Below, piece after piece: positions 16,968 through 26,073 of a stretch of 64,000 bases of DNA. The stretch covers positions 372,001-436,000 of the forward strand of contig LR877167.1 of assembly GCA_903995115.1 (NCBI GenBank), read 5' to 3'. Position 1 is the stretch's first letter, and each line of letters opens with the position of its first letter. This stretch comes from Angomonas deanei. Lineage: Eukaryota > Euglenozoa > Kinetoplastea > Trypanosomatida > Trypanosomatidae. The position numbers were made by a program, and so were the translations under genes. Under the pieces are notes generated by a model. It was not told where the DNA came from and did no database searches. It worked only from the letters and a program-made list of their open reading frames with translations.

Positions 16968-19667
16968 TCATTCTTGCAGAAAGCGACGAACTTTACTACC
17001 ATCCACAATGAAATTCAGCTCCTTTTCCATTTTCGAACTTAGCTCCTTCGCCGCCTCCGTCACCGACAGCGGCAAACCCGCCTGGCGGGCCACATCCACA
17101 CCGAAACTGGACGGTGTAATGCCTTTACAGGGCTGATACGTGAACACTAACTGACGTTTATTCCCGTCACCTGTCCGCACCTCAAACCCCATGTAATAAC
17201 ATTCCACCGACTGGACACGGCTATCTTGGTAGGGCTCACAAATGTAATTGTAATGCGTCACAAAAATGGTGGTTGCCCCAGACTGCAGGAGGAACTCTAA
17301 CGTCGACGCCGCCACCGCCGCCCCGTCAAAGCTGCTTGTCCCTCTTCCTAGCTCGTCCATCAGCACCAAGGACCGGGAGAGATGGGGTGATCCCAGTATA
17401 CGACTGGTTTCGCTCATTTCGGAAAGGAAGGTGGAGCTGCCGTCGAGGATGGAGTCGCTCGCTCCCATGCGGCAATACACACCGGTGAAGATTGGTATGC
17501 AGGCGCTGTCAGCGGGTACATAACATCCCAAGTGTGCCATAATAACGCACAATGCCACCATTCGCATCAGCGCCGACTTTCCGCCCATATTCGGCCCCGT
17601 CAGCAGCCACGCCCCGCCCACGGTGATCTCCACGTCACACCCCACGTACCCCCCGGGGATGAGGTGCTCCATCACCGGGTGCCGTGCCTTCTTGAGCGCC
17701 ACACGCTCCGTGTTACCGTATGGCACCAAGTTGGGACACACGTAGCCGGGTTGGCGAGAGACCATCGACAAACTGCGCAGCACGTCAAGACTGGCGACGG
17801 ACTGAATGAGACGATCTAATGCCGATTTTGTATGGTGGTCCCCTGACAGCCGCACTTGGTAGTCATCCCACGCCTCCGTCGCCGCCACAAAGAGGCGCTC
17901 CCGGGCGGCACAGAGGGAGATATTGTGCTGTAGGATGTCCGGCGTATGATAGCGTACGTTCGTCTTGGTGCGGGAGAGCACTGTCCAGTCCTTTTCTGCC
18001 TTGTTCGATTTGCCCACCGGTACGTCAATGACGAAGGGAGTGCCACTGATCGTTTTGTACTCGAGCGCTGGTAGTTTCAACACCTCTCTGATTCGGTCTA
18101 GCTCCTTGTCTAGCGCCTTCAGTGCGTTGTCGCGAGAGGCACTGAGGGACACGAACTGCGCCGGTTGTGTCATTCCTTCCGCCATGAATAGTTCCAGCGG
18201 GTTGGTGGCCGTGCTCTCTATTTCAGCCTTGTGGGTTTCGAGAAAGGAGCTGATGCCACTGCAGTGTAGATTGCCTACACTATCCGCTAGAAGAGACGGC
18301 AGGGACTCCTTTTCAATCTGGGACGCCAATAAACGCGTGTTGCGAACCATGCGGAGCAGTCGGAGGTACTCCAAGACCCCACAGCGCTTCGCGTATAGTT
18401 TTCCGATGGTCGACTCCACGTCTCCCACCTTGGCGCACTCCTGCAGTAACTCCTCCACCACACCACCGTCCTTGCCGTGCAACAAAAAGGACACGGCTTC
18501 CTGCCGGGCCGTCACCACCGCCGTCTCGGCCGACGGCGCCGCTAACCACTTTCGCAGGCACCTGGATCCGCAGACGGTAATACAGCGGTCGAGCATGGAA
18601 AGAAGGGAACCCTTCGCCTTCCCACCCGAGTGGAAAACATCTAGCGCTCTCAGTGTAGACCCAGGTAAGTCCAGCCGCAGTGCACCATCCGGTGTCTCCC
18701 GTTTTATTGACCCGTCGCCGCTCTCCCCTCCCGAAAGCCGTTCGTAAACCGCGTCGAGGTGGTACGGCTCGAGGTGTCGCTTAATGCACGCATCTGTGGA
18801 TTCCGTCGGCGTGTTGGCGCTGAGGGTCGTCACGGACACCGTCTTACCATCCTCTTCGCCATTGCCGGTAGGGCCAAAGTTCAGCGGTAGCGTGTGGTGC
18901 AGTAGACGGACGTACTCCTCCGAGAGGCCAGCGAGTGCACCTCCTTCTTGCTTCCCTTTCTGTGTCCGCACCACAATAATCTCGACAATGTCAAAACGAT
19001 TGACAATGTCTTCCAACTGGAGTGCCGTCTCCACCATAAACCGCCGCTTCTCCATGGCCACAAAACTGACCAGCACCACTTCCAGTCTGTTCGAGTCGGA
19101 CCGCAGGAAGCACATGAACAGCTCAGAGTTTTCCGTTTCGACGGTCACATTCGTCTCTGTCGGGTCATTCTCCCCGCCTTCCTCCGTATCCGCCGCCTTG
19201 CTTACCTCACCATTCGTCATGACATGCTCTCCCGGTAGGAGGGTGGCCCTGCTGTACACCTGCGAGATGGTTCTCTTGAAGATACCAGACTTATTCTCTA
19301 CCGCCCGCACGGCGGCTGACTCCTGGTCCGCAAACGCGACGTGGTACCCCATCGAGACGAGTCGGTGAACGTAGAGGTCAACCCGGGTATAGGGGATACT
19401 ACTGTAGGGGAACGGCTGACCTGGAATGTGCATAATCCCGCACCGTCGGCTGACCACCTGACTGTCGCGCCCGTATATTTTTACGCGATACCCGCACGCC
19501 ACAAATAGCATGGTGGTGGGAGACACGCTCTCCTTCATCTCGACGACTTGTCTCTCTAGGGGGGTAAGACTGATCCCTTCCACCTCGTCCGCCCCGCACG
19601 GTCGACAACAGATTAGCTCCACCGCGTTCCGTACTTCCTCACCGTCGTCTCTCTTTCGTTTCGACAT
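16968..19667 (-). CDS. MSH3: DNA mismatch repair protein MSH3 (MutS family)
   Basis: A protein of 899 residues from the ATG at 19667. The open frame extends 65 codons upstream through spacer sequence and is not used. The N-terminal mismatch-binding domain begins with LTPLERQVVEMKE, then FVACGYRVKIYGRD and FPYSSIPYTRVDLYVHRLV, the pattern specific to MSH3. The core lever and clamp follow. The ATPase has Walker A (TGPNMGGKSALM, about residue 690), Walker B (LVLMDELGRGTSSFDG, about 766) and the THYNY switch. MSH3 pairs with MSH2 to recognise insertion/deletion loops. No PCNA-interacting QxxLxxFF box is visible at the N-terminus, which starts MSKRKRDDGEE. The nearest acceptor AG (19669-19670) leaves a leader of only one nucleotide; an acceptor further upstream is possible. 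Confidence 0.88.
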   Translation of the reverse strand: MSKRKRDDGEEVRNAVELICCRPCGADEVEGISLTPLERQVVEMKESVSPTTMLFVACGYRVKIYGRDSQVVSRRCGIMHIPGQPFPYSSIPYTRVDLYVHRLVSMGYHVAFADQESAAVRAVENKSGIFKRTISQVYSRATLLPGEHVMTNGEVSKAADTEEGGENDPTETNVTVETENSELFMCFLRSDSNRLEVVLVSFVAMEKRRFMVETALQLEDIVNRFDIVEIIVVRTQKGKQEGGALAGLSEEYVRLLHHTLPLNFGPTGNGEEDGKTVSVTTLSANTPTESTDACIKRHLEPYHLDAVYERLSGGESGDGSIKRETPDGALRLDLPGSTLRALDVFHSGGKAKGSLLSMLDRCITVCGSRCLRKWLAAPSAETAVVTARQEAVSFLLHGKDGGVVEELLQECAKVGDVESTIGKLYAKRCGVLEYLRLLRMVRNTRLLASQIEKESLPSLLADSVGNLHCSGISSFLETHKAEIESTATNPLELFMAEGMTQPAQFVSLSASRDNALKALDKELDRIREVLKLPALEYKTISGTPFVIDVPVGKSNKAEKDWTVLSRTKTNVRYHTPDILQHNISLCAARERLFVAATEAWDDYQVRLSGDHHTKSALDRLIQSVASLDVLRSLSMVSRQPGYVCPNLVPYGNTERVALKKARHPVMEHLIPGGYVGCDVEITVGGAWLLTGPNMGGKSALMRMVALCVIMAHLGCYVPADSACIPIFTGVYCRMGASDSILDGSSTFLSEMSETSRILGSPHLSRSLVLMDELGRGTSSFDGAAVAASTLEFLLQSGATTIFVTHYNYICEPYQDSRVQSVECYYMGFEVRTGDGNKRQLVFTYQPCKGITPSSFGVDVARQAGLPLSVTEAAKELSSKMEKELNFIVDGSKVRRFLQE

Positions 19668-20125
19668 GCTAGAGAAAAAGACGAAATAATTATTTAGAAA
19701 TGTGTGTACGGATGAATCTATGCGTGCACTTCTATTGATAATTCTATGATTGGTTTCTTGAAGAAGTATAAAGGATAAAGTACCTTGGTTGAAACTGGAA
19801 GAGTAGAAAGGAATATTGTGACGGCCAGTAGATGAGCACACGAGCAACATATACAATAACAAATATCATTTTGAAAAGAGGAGATTAACCGCTGTAAAAA
19901 AAAAAAAAAAAAGAAGAATGACGGAACTTAAATTACATTGGGAAGAGAAATCTTCACCTCAAAAAAAAAAACGTGTAAAAGGGAAATAACAGAAACAAAG
20001 ATAACAAAGTAAAGTAAGGGGGGAGGGAAGGTTAAGTAGTGTCAACGATAATGATAATAACAGCAAAGACGGGTATAAAACATGCGGAGCATTCCGTATA
20101 ATGGATACTCTCCGATGGGCCCCAC
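19668..20125 (-). other. Intergenic region between MSH3 and the 84-residue gene
   Basis: 458 bp with no supported gene. It holds the MSH3 splice-acceptor region (CTTTTTCTCTAG at the left end), poly-A/T runs near 19896-19911 and 19960-19970, and the 3' UTR of the small upstream gene. Confidence 0.55.
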
Positions 20126-20380
20126 TTAACGAGCCTTAATTACATCAAAACGCTTCTTCTCGTGATAGTAGTGCTTATCACTCTTATTACATCTCATGTG
20201 GTGGGCGGTATTTCGTCTTTGGTCATCTAACAAACTTTGCGTTAGATTATCGTCTATGTAACGACCAGAGTTCAGACCGTAGTGCTGCGCCGGTCTGTCG
20301 TAGGCGGGGGAATAGAACCCGACCAGACGTGCAGTGCCGGAATGGGACGTTTGAGTCAGAGGAGGTAACGTGCAGTCCAT
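20126..20380 (-). CDS. Small hypothetical protein of 84 residues
   Basis: This ORF sits alone between MSH3 and the glutaminyl-tRNA synthetase gene, in a gap otherwise too long for this compact unit. It has its own splice signals: a T-rich tract ending in GGTTAG (AG at 20426-20427) and a second AG at 20411-20412, about 30-46 nt before the ATG. The protein is basic, Tyr/Arg/His-rich and has no membrane segment. Features are ARLVGFYSPAYDRPAQHYG, GRYIDDNLTQSLLDDQRR and a His/Lys-rich tail. I do not recognise a family. Small Tyr/Arg-rich proteins of this kind are frequent among axonemal microtubule inner proteins, but nothing here proves that. Confidence 0.6.
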   Translation of the reverse strand: MDCTLPPLTQTSHSGTARLVGFYSPAYDRPAQHYGLNSGRYIDDNLTQSLLDDQRRNTAHHMRCNKSDKHYYHEKKRFDVIKAR

Positions 20381-20410
20381 TAGCGATCTCTTTGGTGGTG
20401 GAATAATAAT

Positions 20411-20460
20411 CTTGGAGAAAAATACCTAACCAAAAAATAAAAAATAAAGAGGAATAATAA
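20411..20460 (-). promoter_or_regulatory. Polypyrimidine tract and trans-splice acceptors of the 84-residue gene
   Basis: On the minus strand a T-rich tract leads to TTGGTTAG (AG at 20427-20426) and then CTCCAAG (AG at 20412-20411), both upstream of the ATG at 20380. A dedicated acceptor supports the short ORF as a real gene. Confidence 0.55.
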
Positions 20461-20654
20461 TTGTTATCAAAAGATAACACACTAGTAAAAAGCCATTTCC
20501 ATCTCTCTCCAAACCACACCAAGAACAACAACAACAACGGTTTATAAAGAGTGTTAAAATGTTTAAGAATAGATTTCTCCTACGTGTCTTTAAAATAAAA
20601 TAAAAATGAAAAGAAAAAGAGTGGGTCACATGACAAGACTCTTCTTTAACAGAC

Positions 20655-22406
20655 TTATTTGTCTTGATTTTCCTTTGCTTCCTTCTTCTTCTTTTCGCCG
20701 CCCTTCTTCGCATTATTCTTGGCTGGCGCCGGTGCCTTCTCCTTGTCCTCGCGGAGTCCCGAGACACGGTTCATGACGAGATGGTCCGCGGTGGTGTCGG
20801 GGTCCACCACAAAGTAACCGAATCGCTCCGCCTGTACGGATTCGAACGGCTTCAGCTGCTTCACCGACGACTCCGCCACACCAGTGCAAATCTTTTCACT
20901 CTCCGCGTCAATAAACTGAAGAAACTCGGGGTCAATGGCGGCCCTGTCGTCCTTCAGTAACGGACTGTACAGGCGCACCTCCAGTGTCACCATATCCGCC
21001 TCCGAGACCCACGTAATGTTTGTCTTGGGCTTATCCTTACGGTCAAAGTCAATGTCCACGTGGATGAGACTAGGTTGTCCGCTCGCGTCGGTCTCGAACG
21101 ACTTGCAGATAATGTTACCCGAGTACTTGAGACCCACAGGGCGGGGACCGGGGGCGAGGCCGTAGAACTTTGGGTTGTCGTCCACGGTGTGGAAGTCACT
21201 TCGATCAATGTAGAACACGTTGGAGAACTTCAGCGTGCGGGTACCCCTCTCGGGAAGGCGGGGGTGGTTCGGCGCCTCAACGGGCATCTCCCCTGTCCAG
21301 TTATCCACCACCACCTTGATGGGGTCCGTGATAATGATGCGACGGTCGCAGCGTTCATCGAGGTCCTCGCGGAGTGTATTTTCTAACATGATGCTCTGAA
21401 TCACATTCATGGAGCGGGTGATACCAATGAGGTCGCAGAATCGGTTGATGGCCTCCGGTGTGTAGCCACGACGGCGCATACCGGCCAGTGTCAAGAGTCT
21501 AGGGTCGTCAAATCCACGGACGATGCCTTTCTTGACCAGCACGTTGATCTTACGCTTTGACAGGAGGGAGCCCGTGACGTTCAGGCGACTGAACTCCCAG
21601 ACGTAGGGCCGAAAGAGGTCCAGCTGCTCCAGGAGCCAGAAGTAGCTCTCGCGACGGGTCTCAAACTCGAGGGTGCACAAACTATAATCAATGTCCTCCA
21701 GCGAGTCGATGAGGCAGTGGGTGTAGTCGTAGCTGGGGTAGATGCACCACTTGTCGCCAACGTGAGGGTGCGCCACGTACTTTACGCGATAGGCAATAAA
21801 GTCGCGCATGTTGGGGTTGTCACTCTTCATATCCGCCTTCACTCGGAGCGTCGCCTCTCCCTCGGCGTAGCGCCCTTGCCGCATGTGCTCGAACAGGAGC
21901 AGATTTTCCTCGACCGGGCGGTTGCGCCAGGGACTCTCCTCACGTAGCTCACGCTGCTTCTTCAACTCCTCCGGGGAGCTGTGATCTACGTATGCCTTTC
22001 CGTCCTTAATGAGCCGTATCGCAAATTCGTACAGCTTGTCAAAGTAGTCCGACGAAAAAGAAATCCAGTCGGGTTTCCAACCCATCCACTGCGCCATCTC
22101 TAAAATAGCATCAATGTAGAGCTGCTCCTCCGCCTCGGGGTTGGTGTCGTCGTAGCGCAGGTAGCACTTCCCGTTGTGCTCCTTTGCACTACCAAAGTTA
22201 AGGTTCATGCTCTTCGCGTGTCCAATATGAAGGAAACCATTGGGCTCCGGGGGGAATCGGAAGTACGGTGCGCCTCCCGTCCGCTCCTGATGCGCCTTCA
22301 ACAGCTCCGGGGTGTTGGTGCAGCCGGGTACAATACGGCCGGACTGCAGCAGCTTTAGATCCCGCTTGGGCCCCTCAACGGTCTCGGAGGCTACGGCGGC
22401 TGACAT
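20655..22406 (-). CDS. Glutaminyl-tRNA synthetase
   Basis: A class I aminoacyl-tRNA synthetase of 583 residues from the ATG at 22406; the 37 codons upstream in frame precede the acceptor. The HIGH-type motif lies in PEPNGFLHIGHAKS (53-66) and the KMSKS-type loop is LLSKRK (281-286). The block DYTHCLIDSLEDIDYSLCTLEFE (227-249) is characteristic of GlnRS/GluRS. The anticodon-binding beta-barrels follow. GlnRS is preferred over GluRS because of the eukaryotic PYFRFPPEPNG start and the C-terminal pattern. The long N-terminal appended domain of yeast and human GlnRS is absent. A Lys-rich tail (KKGGEKKKKEAKENQDK) ends the protein. It charges tRNA-Gln in the cytosol and, in trypanosomatids, also supplies the mitochondrion. 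Confidence 0.93.
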   Translation of the reverse strand: MSAAVASETVEGPKRDLKLLQSGRIVPGCTNTPELLKAHQERTGGAPYFRFPPEPNGFLHIGHAKSMNLNFGSAKEHNGKCYLRYDDTNPEAEEQLYIDAILEMAQWMGWKPDWISFSSDYFDKLYEFAIRLIKDGKAYVDHSSPEELKKQRELREESPWRNRPVEENLLLFEHMRQGRYAEGEATLRVKADMKSDNPNMRDFIAYRVKYVAHPHVGDKWCIYPSYDYTHCLIDSLEDIDYSLCTLEFETRRESYFWLLEQLDLFRPYVWEFSRLNVTGSLLSKRKINVLVKKGIVRGFDDPRLLTLAGMRRRGYTPEAINRFCDLIGITRSMNVIQSIMLENTLREDLDERCDRRIIITDPIKVVVDNWTGEMPVEAPNHPRLPERGTRTLKFSNVFYIDRSDFHTVDDNPKFYGLAPGPRPVGLKYSGNIICKSFETDASGQPSLIHVDIDFDRKDKPKTNITWVSEADMVTLEVRLYSPLLKDDRAAIDPEFLQFIDAESEKICTGVAESSVKQLKPFESVQAERFGYFVVDPDTTADHLVMNRVSGLREDKEKAPAPAKNNAKKGGEKKKKEAKENQDK

Positions 22407-22812
22407 TTTCCTCAAGAGAGGTTTAGCAAAGCGTAACGTTTTTATGAGATTTCCTATACAAGAAGAATAGAGGAGAGAGAGAGGGAGGGGATGTACCTTT
22501 TGTAAAACAGGAATCACTCCTCAAATTCGTATAAACAAACAGGTGTATCCGCTTTTTTTTTTTTTTTACCAATAATCGAATCCCTTCTGTAGTTTCTCTA
22601 TCCTTTTTTTATATACTGTTCGTGGCGCTGTGAAGGAAACCTTCGTAAACAAGAAATGATTTTTTTTTTTATATAAAAAAAAAAAAATGGATCTCCACAG
22701 TAAAAATAGCGAATAATCCTCATCTATGCTGTAAACCGTATGTTTTTTTTTTTTTTTTTTACCTTCTCTATGGGAATAATAGTTAAAACAAAACTGTACC
22801 AGCCAAGGCTGA
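22407..22812 (-). other. Intergenic region between GlnRS and PCNA
   Basis: 406 bp with no supported gene. On the minus strand it holds the PCNA 3' UTR, at least four poly-A/T runs of 10-20 bases (for example 22553-22567 and 22743-22760), and then the CT-rich tract and acceptor AG (22454-22455) of the GlnRS gene, 47 nt before its ATG. The acceptor excludes the ATG at 22517. Confidence 0.6.
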
Positions 22813-23661
22813 TTATTCTGCATCATCCACCTTGGGAGCAAGGTAGTAGCGTAAATAGCCAACGTTGTCGATGCTATACTCCACCATGCATGGACTGTCC
22901 TTGGCAAACTTGAGGGTCACGCGGTCGCTCAGGGTGGAGCCTTTGGCAAAAATACTCATGAAGCGGAGGGCGAAGGAGAGGGTGATGGGCTCATCCATCG
23001 TCACCTCCACACCGACCGCGGCGGGGTCCGCTTTGAACTTGCGGGTGAGGGGCTCGTCGTCCTCGTTCTGCTCCGCCTTCACTTCCGGCTTGACGTTGAA
23101 TACACCGCCGGCCTGAAGGAAGGTGTAGCCCTGGCCGACGTCGCCGGACGAGCTGAACTTCACTCCCTCCTTGGTGATGGAGATGGTGACGGTGTCACCA
23201 AACACGTTCATGTCACGAACAATCTTGGCGAACTCCCCGGAGCTGAGGGTGACCGTACTTCTGTAGTCCATCTCCGGAATTCCCATCGACTCCGCCTCGA
23301 TCTCCAGCAGCTTGAGCTGGTACTCGCACTTGCGCGTCTTTTCAGAGTTTTCCGAGGTAAGGATAACCACGTCGGAGTCCTCATCGTGGCGCAGGTTTAG
23401 GCTGTCGTTATTGTCCATGATCTTCAGGATTTTGGAAAGGGAGGCCAGGTTGATGCCCAAAATGCTGTTGCGCTCGCACTGGTACTTGACAAAGCAATCA
23501 TCGCGCAGCAACATGTGCACCAGGGCGACGTGACTGGTATCCATGGCCTGAATGGAGAGACCACCAGGGTTGCAGTCAAAGTTGGCCTCGTTTACTAAAC
23601 CGTTGACGCACTCAATGAGCCGCTTCCATAGACTGGCTAGCTGAACCTGTGCTTCAAGCAT
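22813..23661 (-). CDS. PCNA: Proliferating cell nuclear antigen (sliding clamp)
   Basis: A protein of 282 residues from the ATG at 23661; 19 in-frame codons upstream precede the acceptor (AG at 23667-23668, 5-nt leader). Clamp signatures are MLEAQVQLASLWKRLIECVNGLVNEANFDC, GLSIQAMDTSHVALV (34-48), LGINLASLSKILK (68-80), the interdomain region with MDYRSTVTLSS, and LRYYLAPK near the end. It is longer than the roughly 260 residues of yeast or human PCNA because of a charged insertion at about 186-215 (KPEVKAEQNEDDEPLTRKFK). An insertion here is known for kinetoplastid PCNA. The homotrimer encircles DNA and tethers polymerases and repair proteins, including the MSH proteins. Confidence 0.96.
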   Translation of the reverse strand: MLEAQVQLASLWKRLIECVNGLVNEANFDCNPGGLSIQAMDTSHVALVHMLLRDDCFVKYQCERNSILGINLASLSKILKIMDNNDSLNLRHDEDSDVVILTSENSEKTRKCEYQLKLLEIEAESMGIPEMDYRSTVTLSSGEFAKIVRDMNVFGDTVTISITKEGVKFSSSGDVGQGYTFLQAGGVFNVKPEVKAEQNEDDEPLTRKFKADPAAVGVEVTMDEPITLSFALRFMSIFAKGSTLSDRVTLKFAKDSPCMVEYSIDNVGYLRYYLAPKVDDAE

Positions 23662-23861
23662 TGTTTCTTGGCGGTTGGGTAAAAAGATAAATGGACGAGA
23701 AATACTGATTCCATGCAAAAAGGGAGAAAGAGGGGGTAAATGATGTGGGGACAGTTTTCGTTGTTTGCAAAGGTCAGCCTACAACATAATAAATAAATAA
23801 AAAATAAACATCATACGGTAAATCACATGTATCGTCGAGATAGATGACTTGCTACATCCTT

Positions 23862-25220
23862 TCAAATTTTTGAGATTAGTAAACCACCCGGATCCTCCCG
23901 GACCGTTAGTGGGCATACATTCATTTTAGAGTACCCCTCCCAGAACTTCTCCACCGCCTCACAATTCTTGTCGCCCAACACCAACGCAAAGACGGCATCG
24001 TATCCGCCCGCGCCGGGGCATCCCACGGCGAACACACCCGGTAGCTCAGCCGTGTCGTTGAGGAGCTCCGTCAGCTCCTCTGGTTCCACCTTCACCCCAG
24101 CCGCCACTCCCATTTCCCGCAATAGTCTTCGACTGTTCGCCGCGAACTGGCAGGCCTCCACGATAGACTCCTCAAACCGGTCCGCCCCCTTGTACGATTC
24201 AATACGACTCACGTGAGAGAGCTTCTCGACCGCCGCGTTGTACGCCTCTGGCCCGTCCGCAGAGTGTTGGATGAGGGATTGCAGGGAGGAAATGTACGCT
24301 TCGTTGTTGACACGAAGTTGCTCCCACAGGTTATCCTTGCTGGCTGCGTTTTCCTTCTGCCAGTTCATTATCTTAGCCACCATACCAGGGGTGCTGGAGC
24401 CGCCCTGGTGCACGTCCCCCAGCACTAGCTTTATCCCGGAGGGGAGATGAAAGGGAACGTGCGTGACCCAGTTTTCCTTGAGGTCCACACAGGCTTGGAG
24501 GTCGGCGACCGGCACCGTGTGGAGGTCGGTGGCCTCCTTCATCATGGCCTCCACCTTCTCCGCTGGGAAGCGTCGATAGGCGCAGGTGCCGTACACGGCG
24601 GTGTACACATCGAACCCACTTCCGATTTTCCCCTGCGCCACGCTGTGGGCCACCTGGGCAATACGGTGGATGAACTCCTGCTCTTCCGTTATCCCGTGGT
24701 AGAAGGAGAAGATACACGCCACGACACTGGTCGTCATGGCCGCCGAGGAGCCCAGACCCGTCTTGGATACCTCACCGACCAGGGGGCAATTCTCCGGAAG
24801 TTGGCGAAGGTTCTCCACACAAACTGGAATACCTTTTGACTCCAGATAATTGCGCTGACTGTAAAAATCATTGTCGGCCAGTAGTTCAATTTTAACGGAC
24901 TCCTTGAGTGAATCACCGCGCATGACGGCAGCAGAAATGGCGAACAGAATGGCGTAATAGAGGAAAGGAGACTTATTTCCCGCCGTCTGTGTAATTTGAA
25001 CTTGGGCCGGATCGTGAACCACGCACTCAAAGGAGTAGGATTGACCGAACTGAGGAGAGTGGATGTGCACCACCACTTTGCCATCCTGCGCCTCGCTGGT
25101 AGATACCACCCGCGTCGTGAAGCGAGCGTTCACACCGATGGAAATACCCACATTGGGCGCACGGACAATAAGATATCCTCCCAATATCAGCACTTTTCCT
25201 GGGGAAGAGGCCTGAAGCAT
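23862..25220 (-). CDS. PMK: Phosphomevalonate kinase (GHMP family)
   Basis: A protein of 452 residues, the length of the yeast ERG8 type. It begins with SPGKVLILGGYLIV, the GHMP motif 1 seen in PMK. Motif 2 is SKTGLGSSAAMTTS (152-165), the ATP phosphate loop. Motif 3 near the C-terminus reads VGCPGAGGYDAVFAL. It phosphorylates 5-phosphomevalonate to the diphosphate in the mevalonate route to isoprenoids and sterols; in trypanosomatids parts of this route are glycosomal. No C-terminal SKL-type signal is present (the end is LLISKI), and no clear N-terminal PTS2 is seen. The start is the first Met after a T/C-rich acceptor region, with an A-rich leader just upstream. Confidence 0.94.
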   Translation of the reverse strand: MLQASSPGKVLILGGYLIVRAPNVGISIGVNARFTTRVVSTSEAQDGKVVVHIHSPQFGQSYSFECVVHDPAQVQITQTAGNKSPFLYYAILFAISAAVMRGDSLKESVKIELLADNDFYSQRNYLESKGIPVCVENLRQLPENCPLVGEVSKTGLGSSAAMTTSVVACIFSFYHGITEEQEFIHRIAQVAHSVAQGKIGSGFDVYTAVYGTCAYRRFPAEKVEAMMKEATDLHTVPVADLQACVDLKENWVTHVPFHLPSGIKLVLGDVHQGGSSTPGMVAKIMNWQKENAASKDNLWEQLRVNNEAYISSLQSLIQHSADGPEAYNAAVEKLSHVSRIESYKGADRFEESIVEACQFAANSRRLLREMGVAAGVKVEPEELTELLNDTAELPGVFAVGCPGAGGYDAVFALVLGDKNCEAVEKFWEGYSKMNVCPLTVREDPGGLLISKI

Positions 25221-25425
25221 CTTTTTTTTTTTTTTGACTTTAAAGTATTAAATAACCTTTCAGTAATGAGGGAAGGAGAAGCAAGGTCATCACAGAGATG
25301 CCACAGTAAGAGGATACTGCTCTAACAAGCACAGCCGAAAAACACGTCTCTCTCTCTTTTTTTTTTTTTTGCAACTACACGATATTATATATGAAACAAA
25401 GAACATCGATAAATGAAAGGCTCGG

Positions 25426-25812
25426 TTAGCTTTTAGACGCCGCCGTGTTGAGAGTCTTTAATATCTCAGGATCGACGGTGACATTCCGCTTCGCACGGCG
25501 GGTGGCCGCTAACTCTTCGTCCGTCGGCTCCACCTTCACGGTCGCCATCTCACCCGTCTCTGTCACGGCGCCACTCTCCACATTCATCTTGTGGAGCCGA
25601 TGTAGGTAGTACATGGCACACAGGGCAAACGTTCCCAGGCAGAAGAAGAGCACAATCAGAAACACGTAGCCGCTCTTGTTCTGGCAACACCAATCATCAC
25701 AGTCCTTAATACTAGGGTCTAGTACTTGACACATCCCGTTAGCGAGACATGCATCCTTGGCACATTCAGTTCGCACGGACTGAAATCCACCGCACTTTAC
25801 TTTGCAAGACAT
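25426..25812 (-). CDS. Cys-rich single-pass membrane protein, unknown function
   Basis: A protein of 128 residues, not recognised. The N-terminal 45 residues carry eight cysteines (3, 7, 17, 22, 28, 38, 42, 43), a spacing that suggests a disulfide-bonded or metal-binding module. A hydrophobic segment (48-70, SGYVFLIVLFFCLGTFALCAMYY) is followed by basic residues (HRLHK), so the long C-terminal tail is probably cytosolic and the Cys module lumenal or extracellular. There is no cleavable signal peptide; the single helix would act as a signal anchor with the N-terminus outside. The tail is charged (TDEELAATRRAKRN). An acceptor AG four nucleotides before the ATG region follows a T-rich tract. Confidence 0.65.
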   Translation of the reverse strand: MSCKVKCGGFQSVRTECAKDACLANGMCQVLDPSIKDCDDWCCQNKSGYVFLIVLFFCLGTFALCAMYYLHRLHKMNVESGAVTETGEMATVKVEPTDEELAATRRAKRNVTVDPEILKTLNTAASKS

Positions 25813-26073
25813 GATCCTTGGTGTATATAAATAATAATAAAAAAAGAAACGGGGGTGAAAAAGAAAGTGTGAAATCGTGCATTTTCATGCCATCTGCTTT
25901 TTTTTCTTATTCTTTTGTTTCACCTACCGGTTAAAAGTGGCACTTTAAGTGCATACCATTTTTATGTATTTAACTAGTTACTTTATAATAAACTTAAAAA
26001 CAAAACAAAAAACAAAACAAAAGTAACATTTCCTTAATTAGATTTCGAAAAGGTTTTTTATTATTTAAATGTT

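Noticed and set aside
19668-19862. A 65-residue N-terminal extension of MSH3
   Set aside because: It is T/A-rich spacer translation; MSKRKRDDG after the acceptor is a normal start.
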